Source: an uncultured Collinsella sp. | GTDB taxonomy: Bacteria; Actinomycetota; Coriobacteriia; Coriobacteriales; Coriobacteriaceae | NCBI GenBank assembly: GCA_900542325.1 | Contig: UQMY01000020.1 | Location: forward strand, 1 to 43,873 | DNA length: 43,873 bases | Direction: 5' to 3' | Shown: in pieces, positions 33,446 through 40,834 of the stretch | How the letters are laid out: each line of letters begins with the position of its first letter | Numbering within the stretch: position 1 is the first letter of the stretch | Notes under the pieces: generated by a model | What the model was told of the DNA's origin: nothing | What the model saw: the letters and a program-made list of their open reading frames with translations, nothing else | Databases searched by the model: none | Made by a program: the position numbers and the translations under genes

Positions 33446-35105
33446 GAAAGTTTGCTCCTTCCCGATCTTGTTTGCGCTGCTTGCCCTCCTGATCGGCATC
33501 TGCGCGGTTGTGTTCCCCGCATCCGCGCAGGCCGCGCCGACCTCGACCGGTTCCATCACGGTGAGCGGCGCCGTGGCGAGCAACTACGACGCCTACCAGA
33601 TCTTTAGCGCCAACGTCGTCGACGGCGACGGCGACGCCAAGACCTTTACCGACCTCGCTTGGGCAAGCGACGCCGCGCGCGACGCTGTCCTGCCTGTGCT
33701 GCACAGCGCCGGCATGCCCGATTCCCAGACCACCGCGCAGGAAGCTGCCGAGTGGCTCAACACCGATTCCCACCTTACGAGCGCGCTGAGCGCACAGCTC
33801 GCTCGTTCCCTCCAGAGCTCTGGCGCCGTGCCCGTGGCCCTTAACGCGGGCACGGCGGCCGAGCTGCCCTGCGGCTACTGGCTCATCGTCGCCAGAGACG
33901 ACGCCATCGCCCAGGGCGAGGCCGGCACCGCGCCGATCATGGCGCTGGTGGGCGGCAACGCCGTCACCGTCAAGCCCAAGGCCGCGACGCCCAAGGTCGC
34001 CAAGCACGTGCTGGAGGACAACACCGCCGCATGGCAGAAGGCCGCCGACGCCACGGTCGCCGACGACCTGTACTGGCGCCTCTCTGCCACGGTCCCGGCC
34101 GGGCTCACCGCCTACGACACCTATACGGTGCAGTTCGTCGACACCATGAGCGCGGGGCTCGACCTCTCCAAGGTCGCCGCGAGCATACACGTGTACGTGG
34201 CGGCGGGAGCGGACGGCGGCTTCGACGCCGTTGCCACCGGCAAGGACGGACGCGCCGGCACTAAGGCCGCGAAGGGCTGGACCGACATCACGGCCCAGTG
34301 CGCCACCAAGGTGGCCGCGGACGGGACCTTCATCGTGCACACCGGCGACCTGGTCGCCGCGCTCGGCGGGGCCGACGCCTTCGCCACGGGCGCCCGCGTG
34401 GTCGCTGTGTACAACGCGCCGCTCAACAGCGCATGCAACCACGGCATCGCGAAGGGCAACCCCAACGAGGCCTACCTGCGCTACCCGCGCTCTCCCTTTG
34501 CCGACCAGTCCGGCGACGCCGGCTTCACCAGCACGCCGAGCGACGATGCATGCGCCTACACCTGGGATCTCGCGCTCACCAAGCGCGGCAGCGACGGCGA
34601 CAAGCCGCTGCCCGGGGCGGTCCTGAGCATCACCGACGACCGCGGTCGCGCGCTGGCGGCCGACGGCACGTGGGATGCGCAAGGCAAGGCCACCGTCACC
34701 ACGGGCGAGGACGGCCGCGTGACCGTCTCGGGCGTGGACTCGGGCAAGCTGGAGGTCCGCGAGCTCAAGGCGCCCAAGGGCTACACCGCCTTTGAGGGCA
34801 CGCGCTCCGTGACGGTCAAGGCCGAGGGCCTGGACGTCGACCAGGTGGCCGCTGCCAAGCCCAAGCTCACCATCACGGCCGAGTCGCCCCTGCGCGCCGA
34901 CAGCGCGGACGGGTCGACGGGCAGCCTGGAGGCGTCGCTCATCAACACGCCCACCGGCACACCCCCTAGCATTACCACCGGAGGCTTTATGCCCTCGACT
35001 GGCGATATGGCAATGTACGCCGCGGCCGCCGCAGCGGTCGCCGGAGCCGCGCTCATCGTGGTCGCGCTCCTGGTCAAGCGGGGAGGTGGCAGCCATAAAG
35101 AGTAG
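33438..35105 (+). CDS. LPXTG-type pilin subunit (MPSTG sorting signal)
   Basis: A 555-residue cell-wall-anchored pilin. It has a signal peptide (to about residue 35, ending PASAQAAP), an N-terminal domain (YDAYQIFSANV ... ELPCGYWLIVA), a middle isopeptide domain (PKVAKHVLEDN ... YTVQFVDTMSAGLDLSK), and a C-terminal Cna_B-like domain with the E-box-like segment REL followed by KAPKGYTAF. The tail has MPSTG at about residue 518, a hydrophobic helix and KRGGGSHKE. The start is a GTG at 33438 after GGGAGG, overlapping the previous gene by 8 bp, so the two are translationally coupled. Base composition is markedly GC-rich compared with both neighbours. Likely a minor or basal pilin. Confidence 0.88.
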   Translation: MNKKVCSFPILFALLALLIGICAVVFPASAQAAPTSTGSITVSGAVASNYDAYQIFSANVVDGDGDAKTFTDLAWASDAARDAVLPVLHSAGMPDSQTTAQEAAEWLNTDSHLTSALSAQLARSLQSSGAVPVALNAGTAAELPCGYWLIVARDDAIAQGEAGTAPIMALVGGNAVTVKPKAATPKVAKHVLEDNTAAWQKAADATVADDLYWRLSATVPAGLTAYDTYTVQFVDTMSAGLDLSKVAASIHVYVAAGADGGFDAVATGKDGRAGTKAAKGWTDITAQCATKVAADGTFIVHTGDLVAALGGADAFATGARVVAVYNAPLNSACNHGIAKGNPNEAYLRYPRSPFADQSGDAGFTSTPSDDACAYTWDLALTKRGSDGDKPLPGAVLSITDDRGRALAADGTWDAQGKATVTTGEDGRVTVSGVDSGKLEVRELKAPKGYTAFEGTRSVTVKAEGLDVDQVAAAKPKLTITAESPLRADSADGSTGSLEASLINTPTGTPPSITTGGFMPSTGDMAMYAAAAAAVAGAALIVVALLVKRGGGSHKE

Positions 35106-35213
35106 CTGGCAGCCCCACAGAGAGCGGGGCGAGACGTAGCGAAGTAGATGCTAAGACACAGACAGATGATGACCGATCGAATGAGTTACGAAATAGAAAG
35201 CAGAGGAAAGAAG

Positions 35214-37049
35214 ATGCACATGAACAAGAACATCGCACGCCTGACAGTAACCGCCGGCCTCACAGCAGCGCTGAGCTTCGGCGGCGTGATGGCCCCGGTC
35301 ACGATGGCGTTTGCGGCGGATGCCACGGGCTCGACTGTGACGTTCGATTGCGGTGACTACGCTGGATCAACGACTTATAAGGGCATTCAAATCTTCGCTG
35401 CTGACGTAAATGGCTCCACTGTAAAGAACATTCAGTGGGCGGGCACAAACGTGACAGAGCAACAGGCAATTCAGGACGCAGTTGTTCGTGCAATTCAGAA
35501 AAAAGAGCCTGCCTACAACAAAACGACTGCCCAGGATGCCGCTGATTGGCTGAACGAGAAGTCAGGCGTGACTGGGAGCACTTCTCAGGTCGCAAGCGAT
35601 AATGTTCTGAGCATGATCGCCGACAATTTGAAGAACAATGCAACGTGGCAGAGGACGTCTGCCGCACAGCCGTCTCTTTCCAATCTTGACGCCGGCTACT
35701 GGCTGTTCCTCACTGATACGACGGTAAAGCCCAGGGACAAGTCGACCGATGCTTATTCAGCTCCGGTGTACGCTCTTATTGACGGTACGGACACAACTGT
35801 GAATATTACCCCTAAGAAGAGCGTCCCCACGGTTGAAAAGAAGATTCTTGATGATAACAAGGCGGAGGATGACCTCACGACCGTGCCTGTGAAAGATTGG
35901 GATGACGTCGCCGATTCGCAGATCGGCCAGGAGGTCAATTACAAGCTCACCGGCACGATCGCCAGCAACTACGCTACTTACGATAGCTATACCTATAGGT
36001 TCACTGACACCCTTTCCAAGGGCCTCAGCTATGTTGATGGCCAAACTCAAGTTTTTGCTGTAAACAAAGATCAGAACAACATTGATCAATATGCCGACAT
36101 TACAGAGAACTTTACTGTGACGCCAACCACCAATGCTGATGGAACTACCACCTTGGCTATTAACGCTAATGCGGGAGAGCACGGTAAGTATCTCAAGGAG
36201 ATTTCAAAGGTAGACGCCAGCACTCAGATAGTCGTCTTCTACAAGGCGGTGCTCAACGGCAATGCCGTGATTGGTAACACTACTGACAATACTCAGAAGG
36301 GTGGCAACCCCAACACCGTTAAGCTTGAGTACTCCAACAACCCGTATGGCGTTGGCACGGGCACGACGATCGAGGACACCGTCGCCGACTTTGCGTTCAA
36401 GCTCAACCTCAAGAAGGTCGACCAGGGCACCGAGCAGGGCCTTGAGAATGCCGTCTTCACCATCCAGTCCGCGGACAAGAATACCGAAAACCAGTATATT
36501 GCCTCGACGGAGGGTACTGTTGATGGCGTCAGTGTCGTCGCGGGTCAGCTCGTGACCGTCACCAATACTGAAAACCTTCCCGAGTGTGTGAAGTTCACGT
36601 CCGACAAAGAAGGCAAGATCTCCGTTTCCGGCCTCGACGCCGGCTCCTACAAGGTGACTGAGGTCCAGACCCCCGACCCTGCCAAGTACCCCACCAAGGC
36701 CGACCCCTTCACCTTCATCATCACCGCGACGTATAACAAAGACACGATGAAGGTGAAGACCCTTGAGGCAAAGGTGTCTGAGGCAGACGAGAAGCGCACC
36801 GACATCGCCTTCGGCAAGCTTGACGGTAATGTCGGCGACAATGCTCTTCATGGTCAAGAAAACACCGGCACCAACGCTGATGCCGGCGAGGTCACCATCA
36901 ATGTCGGCAACACCAAGTCCGTGGGCCTCCCGCTGACCGGCCTTAACGGCGTGACTTTCACTTGGATCGCCGGTGGCGCGGTGCTGTGCATCGGCGTGGC
37001 GCACCTCATCCGCAGCCGTAAGCAGGCTGAGGAGTCCGAGCAGGAGTAA
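35214..37049 (+). CDS. LPXTG-type major pilin (LPLTG sorting signal)
   Basis: A 611-residue pilin, paralogous to the preceding gene. It has a signal peptide (to about residue 36, ending MAFAADA), an N-terminal domain (YKGIQIFAADV ... DAGYWLFLTD), a pilin-motif-like lysine region (PKKSVPTVEKKILDDN), an isopeptide domain (YDSYTYRFTDTLSKGLSYVD), and a Cna_B-type domain with the E-box-like GSYKVTEVQTPD. LPLTG lies at about residue 572, followed by a hydrophobic helix and the tail RSRKQ. It would be polymerised and anchored by the sortase at 37767. The ATG at 35214 follows AGAGGAAAG. Its first two-thirds are AT-richer than its last third, suggesting a mosaic history. Best candidate for the backbone. 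Confidence 0.88.
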   Translation: MHMNKNIARLTVTAGLTAALSFGGVMAPVTMAFAADATGSTVTFDCGDYAGSTTYKGIQIFAADVNGSTVKNIQWAGTNVTEQQAIQDAVVRAIQKKEPAYNKTTAQDAADWLNEKSGVTGSTSQVASDNVLSMIADNLKNNATWQRTSAAQPSLSNLDAGYWLFLTDTTVKPRDKSTDAYSAPVYALIDGTDTTVNITPKKSVPTVEKKILDDNKAEDDLTTVPVKDWDDVADSQIGQEVNYKLTGTIASNYATYDSYTYRFTDTLSKGLSYVDGQTQVFAVNKDQNNIDQYADITENFTVTPTTNADGTTTLAINANAGEHGKYLKEISKVDASTQIVVFYKAVLNGNAVIGNTTDNTQKGGNPNTVKLEYSNNPYGVGTGTTIEDTVADFAFKLNLKKVDQGTEQGLENAVFTIQSADKNTENQYIASTEGTVDGVSVVAGQLVTVTNTENLPECVKFTSDKEGKISVSGLDAGSYKVTEVQTPDPAKYPTKADPFTFIITATYNKDTMKVKTLEAKVSEADEKRTDIAFGKLDGNVGDNALHGQENTGTNADAGEVTINVGNTKSVGLPLTGLNGVTFTWIAGGAVLCIGVAHLIRSRKQAEESEQE

Positions 37050-37150
37050 CGCTCGCTCATCCATCCCTTTGGCAGGTGGGATGTGTTGGCCATGAGACTT
37101 GCGGACACTTTTCTCGTCCATCCACGTTCTTGCTTTGCCATTCTCTTTTC

Positions 37151-37187
37151 GGGGCAGACTCCGCACTGGAGTTTGCCCCGTTTTTTT
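37151..37187 (+). terminator. Terminator of the pilin operon
   Basis: GGGGCAGACTCC pairs with GGAGTTTGCCCC around GCACT, followed by seven Ts. It lies 102 bp after the last pilin stop; the remaining DNA to 37354 shows no gene. Confidence 0.92.
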
Positions 37188-37354
37188 GGGATAACGCAGC
37201 CAGCCTCCATTGCCCGTTGGATCAAGCGTATGAATATCGAACAGATGTTTGTCAAAATCGCGTTTACCAGGCGTGGGTGCATACACTCGCAGTAAAATAC
37301 CCTTGCGACGCATTCCGTGCGCGGGCGGCCGACGACTCGATCGGAGGTCACCAT

Positions 37355-37504
37355 ATGCTGAAATTCCTTAACGCGCTCGCCGCCCTCGCGGCGGTGGGCA
37401 CGTTCGTCATCGCGTTTCTTGACTCGTATGAGGTTCGGTTTAAGGTCCGTAGGCGCACGCGCGGTGCGGACGGTGGACGGCATTTGCGCCGAAAGCGCAA
37501 ATAA
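37355..37504 (+). CDS. Small membrane protein, function unknown
   Basis: A 49-residue protein with one hydrophobic helix (about residues 4-22, LNALAALAAVGTFVIAF) and a strongly basic tail (RRRTRG ... RRKRK). It has a good ribosome site (CGGAGG, 7 nt before the ATG) and a perfect terminator directly after its stop, which together support a real gene despite its size. It lies alone between the pilin operon and the sortase. It is not a recognised family. A type I toxin, a small membrane regulator or a pilus accessory are all possible. Confidence 0.6.
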   Translation: MLKFLNALAALAAVGTFVIAFLDSYEVRFKVRRRTRGADGGRHLRRKRK

Positions 37505-37505
37505 G

Positions 37506-37536
37506 AATGCCCGGGGGTCGGATCCCGGGCATTTAA
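37506..37536 (+). terminator. Terminator after the small membrane protein
   Basis: AATGCCCGGG and CCCGGGCATT form a perfect 10-bp stem around an 8-nt loop, beginning 1 bp after the stop codon. Confidence 0.85.
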
Positions 37537-37609
37537 CAAAAACTGAAAACTAGGCCGCCCGCGCTCCCAAACATTTACGCGGGGTGCGTCGTTTTCTATT
37601 GACATTGTA

Positions 37610-37635
37610 TCCCGAATCGCCCAGTCGATTCGGGA
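37610..37635. promoter_or_regulatory. Perfect hairpin or operator upstream of the sortase
   Basis: TCCCGAATCG-CCCAGT-CGATTCGGGA is a perfect 10-bp dyad placed directly after a TTGACA (37599-37604) and followed by CATTTT. It could be an operator at a promoter or a terminator. It is 132 bp before the sortase start. Confidence 0.4.
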
Positions 37636-37766
37636 CATTTTGAAAACTCAAATGCGGGCCCATACTCGCGCTGTGCAATGCTGTCAGGCTGCGTTGTCCG
37701 GCGTACGAGCTCGCGAATCGGCTATTATTTGTTTAGACAACTTGAGTTGTAGAGGAGTGACCGGCG

Positions 37767-38705
37767 ATGGTGCAGGGCGCCAAACATATGAAGAGCAATA
37801 ACGCTGCGGCCAACGGCGGCTCAAGCCCTCAGCCCAAACCTCAACCAAAGCCCAAGCGCCGCCGCAAGCGGCTGCCGCGCTGGGCCGACCGGCTCATCAC
37901 CATCGTCATCATCCTTATCGGCGTGGGCCTTATGACCTGGCCGTGGATTTTGGACCGGCTCGAGGCCTCGGGCGTGTTTAACCAGATCAGCACGGTGTCC
38001 AGCACCGTGGACGCGCTGTCTGCCGAGGAGCGCGAGCGCATCCTGCTCCAGGCGCGCTCCTTTAACGAGCAGCTGGCGGGCGAGGCCACCGAGCTCCCCG
38101 CCGACCAGATCGAGCCCTACGCTCAGCAGCTCATCTTTGACCGCGACCCCATGATGAGCTGGGTCGAGATCCCCTCCATCGACGTGAGCATGCCCATCTA
38201 CCACGGCACGAGCGAAGAAGTCCTTATGGCGGGCGTCGGCCACCTGGAGGGCACGAGCCTGCCGGTGGGCGGCACCTCGACGCATTGCGTACTCACCGCG
38301 CACTCGGGCATGCGCAACCTGAGTATGTTCGACGACATCCATTCGCTGGAGCCCGGCGACCTGGTGCTGCTGCACACCATGAACAAGACGCTCGCCTACA
38401 AGATGGTGGACTCCGAGGTAGTGCTGCCCGAGGAGATGGAGTCGCTGACCATCGAGCCCGGTGCCGACAAGGTGACGCTCGTTACCTGCACGCCCTACGG
38501 CGTGAACGACCATCGCCTGCTGGTGCATTGCGTGCGCACCAAGTACAACAAGAAGGACGTCGACAAGCAAAAGTCGCTGGCCGGCCGCCACTGGGGCAAG
38601 CGCGAGTTTGCCGTGCTCATTGTGGTCGTAGCCATTGTGCTGTTGCTGCTGGACATCGTGATCCACGCGGTCCGCAAACGCCGCAAGGCCAAGGCCTCGG
38701 CATAA
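37767..38705 (+). CDS. Class C (pilin-polymerising) sortase
   Basis: A 312-residue sortase. A Pro/Lys/Arg-rich cytoplasmic N-terminus precedes a transmembrane helix (about residues 43-61). The sortase fold follows with catalytic His179 (LTAHSG), Cys241 (VTCTPYG) and Arg250 (NDHRLLVHC), then a second C-terminal transmembrane helix (about 281-302) and basic tail. Two membrane helices and the TLVTCTPYG block are typical of class C enzymes that cross-link pilins and hand them to the cell wall. The ATG follows AGAGGAGTG. No other sortase is in the window, so it probably acts on the LPLSG, MPSTG and LPLTG proteins upstream. Confidence 0.92.
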   Translation: MVQGAKHMKSNNAAANGGSSPQPKPQPKPKRRRKRLPRWADRLITIVIILIGVGLMTWPWILDRLEASGVFNQISTVSSTVDALSAEERERILLQARSFNEQLAGEATELPADQIEPYAQQLIFDRDPMMSWVEIPSIDVSMPIYHGTSEEVLMAGVGHLEGTSLPVGGTSTHCVLTAHSGMRNLSMFDDIHSLEPGDLVLLHTMNKTLAYKMVDSEVVLPEEMESLTIEPGADKVTLVTCTPYGVNDHRLLVHCVRTKYNKKDVDKQKSLAGRHWGKREFAVLIVVVAIVLLLLDIVIHAVRKRRKAKASA

Positions 38706-38719
38706 GACATTCTCCAGAA

Positions 38720-38752
38720 CCACCACAATGGGGGCAGGCACCTTTGTGGTGG
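38720..38752. repeat. 33-bp palindromic repeat, family R1 (variant)
   Basis: CCACCACAATGG / CCTTTGTGGTGG with one mismatch in the left arm, 14 bp after the sortase stop and 14 bp before an R2 palindrome. Confidence 0.88.
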
Positions 38753-38766
38753 TTGGGACTTCCAAA

Positions 38767-38825
38767 CCATCACAACATTCGATGAAAATTTCGATTTTGA
38801 CGAAAGGCGTCGAATGTTGTGATGG
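38767..38825. repeat. 59-bp palindromic repeat, family R2
   Basis: The outer 16-bp arms match the copy at 28462-28520 exactly; the centre differs at a few positions. The remaining DNA to 39008 contains short GTTTTCGCTGTGGGC direct repeats and a TATACT (38968-38973) that may be the gatC -10. Confidence 0.9.
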
Positions 38826-39008
38826 TTTTCGTTGTGGGCGAGACGGTTTTCGCTGTGGGCGGTGCGGTTTCGCTGCAGAACTGCCAGCCTGCCGCCTGCC
38901 AACCGCCGCCCTCGTTACGTTTTCGCTGCATTTAGGTAAAGCACCTGCTCCAAGCGGCGTTGCCTTGTATACTAGAGCGGTTTATCTGTTATGCGGAAGG
39001 GAGCGCCT

Positions 39009-39320
39009 ATGGCACTCAGCGAGAAAGACGTGCGCGGCATTGCCGAGTACGCAAAGATCGCACTGACCGATGACGAGCTCGCCCAGATGACGTCCTACCT
39101 GAACGATGCCGTCCAGATGCTCGAGCCCGTCTTGCAATATGACTTGCCCGACGTGGAGCCCACGTTCCATCCCATCGGAAGCCTGTCCAACGTGATGGGC
39201 GACGACCTGCGCGAGCCCGAGCGCGACCTGCCGCTCGACGTCGCGCTCGAAAACGCTGGCAGCGCGCGCGACCGCTACTTCCGCGTGCCGTCCATTTTGG
39301 GAGAGGGGGAGAGCGAGTAA
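39009..39320 (+). CDS. gatC: Asp-tRNA(Asn)/Glu-tRNA(Gln) amidotransferase subunit C
   Basis: A 103-residue GatC, the small subunit that stabilises the GatA-GatB complex. The N-terminal helix region (LSEKDVRGIAEYAKIALTDDEL) and the later segment with DVEPTFHP are typical, as is the tail FRVPSILGEGE. The start chosen is the ATG at 39009 after GAAGGGA. Its stop overlaps the gatA start by one base (TAATG), so the three gat genes are translationally coupled. Confidence 0.93.
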   Translation: MALSEKDVRGIAEYAKIALTDDELAQMTSYLNDAVQMLEPVLQYDLPDVEPTFHPIGSLSNVMGDDLREPERDLPLDVALENAGSARDRYFRVPSILGEGESE

Positions 39321-40834
39321 TGAAGCTCAATCTCGATCGATTCACGGCCGCGCAGCTGGTCGAGCACGTTGCCGCCGGCGATTTCTCCGCCACCGAGGTC
39401 GCGCAGGCCTCGCTCGAGGCCATCGAGGCGCGCGAGGGCGGAGTCCAGGCATTTCTGCAGGTGGCGCCCGAGCTCGCGCTTGAGGCTGCCGCCAAAATCG
39501 ACGCCCGCCGCGCCGCTGGCGAGGCTCTGCCCCCGCTCGCGGGCGTGCCGCTGGCCATCAAGGACAACATGAACCTCGTGGGTACGCGCACCACCTGCGC
39601 TTCCCGTATGCTCGAGAACTACCAGAGCGTCTACACCGCCACCTGCGTCCAGCGCATGCTCGACGCCGGCTGCCTGCCCATGGGCAAGGCCAACATGGAC
39701 GAGTTTGCCTTTGGCAGCTCCACCGAGAGCTCGGCGTTCCATCGCACCAACAACCCCTGGGATACCGAGCGCGTGCCCGGTGGCTCCTCGGGCGGCTCCG
39801 CTGCTGCCGTCGCTGCGGGCGAGGTAGCGCTCTCGCTGGGCTCGGACACCGGCGGCTCCATTCGCCAGCCGGCGAGCCTGTGCGGCGTGGTGGGCTTTAA
39901 GCCCACGTATGGCGCCGTGAGCCGTTACGGCGTGGTTGCCTTTGGCTCGTCGCTCGACCAGGTGGGACCCTTTGGCCGCACGGTCGAGGATGTCGCGCTG
40001 GCCATGAACGCACTTACCGGTGCGGGCCACGATCCGTACGACTGCACCAGCCAGGATTGCGCCGTCGACTTTACCGAGCATCTCAACGACAGCATCGAGG
40101 GCAAGCGCGTGGGTATCATCCCCGCGTTCATGGAGGCCGATGGCTTGACGCCCGAGGTCAAGGCCGCTGTTGAGCGTGCCGCGCAGGAGCTGCAGAACCA
40201 GGGTGCCGAGCTCGTGGAGGTTGACCTGCCGCACCTGGACGCCGCCATCGCCGCCTACTACGTCATCGGCCCGGCCGAGGCGTTCTCCAACTTGGCACGC
40301 TTTGACGGCATTCGCTACGGCTACCAGGAGGAAGGCTGCGCCAACCTGTCCGACCAGAGTTCGCTCAGCCGCGCCCACGGCTTTGGTGCCGAGGCCAAGC
40401 GCCGCCAGATGCTCGGCGCCTACCTGCTCTCCTCGGGCGTGTACGACAAGTATTACTATGCCGCGCAAAAGGCTCGCACGCTCATCACGCAGGACTACGA
40501 CGCCGCGTATGCCAAGGTGGACACCATCCTCATGCCCGCCTCGCCGCGCACGGCCTTTAAGTTTGGCGAGATCAGCGACCCCACGCAGATGTACCTCTCC
40601 GACCTGTACACCATTTCGCTCAACATTTGCGGCAATGGTGGTATCTCGGTGCCGCTGGGCCTGGGCGAGGACAGCCGCCTGCCCGTTTCTGCCCAGCTGG
40701 TTGGTCCGGCCTTTAAGGACCGTCAGCTGCTCACGTTTGCCCGCGCCCTGGAGCGCGGCTTTGCCGATGCCGCCACGGGTGCGCCCGCGCTTTCCGTCGC
40801 GCCCGATTTTGCCGGGAAGGGAGGCGAGCTGTAA
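39320..40834 (+). CDS. gatA: Asp/Glu-tRNA amidotransferase subunit A (amidase)
   Basis: A 504-residue amidase-signature enzyme that releases ammonia from glutamine for transamidation of misacylated Glu-tRNA(Gln) or Asp-tRNA(Asn). The catalytic lysine is in PLAIKDN and the serine pair lies in PGGSSGGSAAAVAAG and SLGSDTGGSIRQPASL, all conserved. The length is normal. It overlaps gatC by one base and gatB by one base (TAATG both times). The presence of gatCAB means the organism makes at least one of Gln-tRNA or Asn-tRNA indirectly. Confidence 0.96.
   Translation: MKLNLDRFTAAQLVEHVAAGDFSATEVAQASLEAIEAREGGVQAFLQVAPELALEAAAKIDARRAAGEALPPLAGVPLAIKDNMNLVGTRTTCASRMLENYQSVYTATCVQRMLDAGCLPMGKANMDEFAFGSSTESSAFHRTNNPWDTERVPGGSSGGSAAAVAAGEVALSLGSDTGGSIRQPASLCGVVGFKPTYGAVSRYGVVAFGSSLDQVGPFGRTVEDVALAMNALTGAGHDPYDCTSQDCAVDFTEHLNDSIEGKRVGIIPAFMEADGLTPEVKAAVERAAQELQNQGAELVEVDLPHLDAAIAAYYVIGPAEAFSNLARFDGIRYGYQEEGCANLSDQSSLSRAHGFGAEAKRRQMLGAYLLSSGVYDKYYYAAQKARTLITQDYDAAYAKVDTILMPASPRTAFKFGEISDPTQMYLSDLYTISLNICGNGGISVPLGLGEDSRLPVSAQLVGPAFKDRQLLTFARALERGFADAATGAPALSVAPDFAGKGGEL

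Noticed and set aside
33342..35096. A 584-codon minus-strand frame opposite the GC-rich pilin
   Set aside because: The translation is Arg/Gly/His-rich without recognisable domains, while the plus strand encodes signal peptide, pilin domains and sorting signal.
37083..37295. A 70-codon frame after the pilin operon
   Set aside because: It runs straight through the strong terminator at 37151-37187 and has no ribosome site.
10515..38825. CRISPR array from the recurring R1 and R2 repeats
   Set aside because: The copies are kilobases apart, palindromic and without regular spacers, and no cas gene is present.
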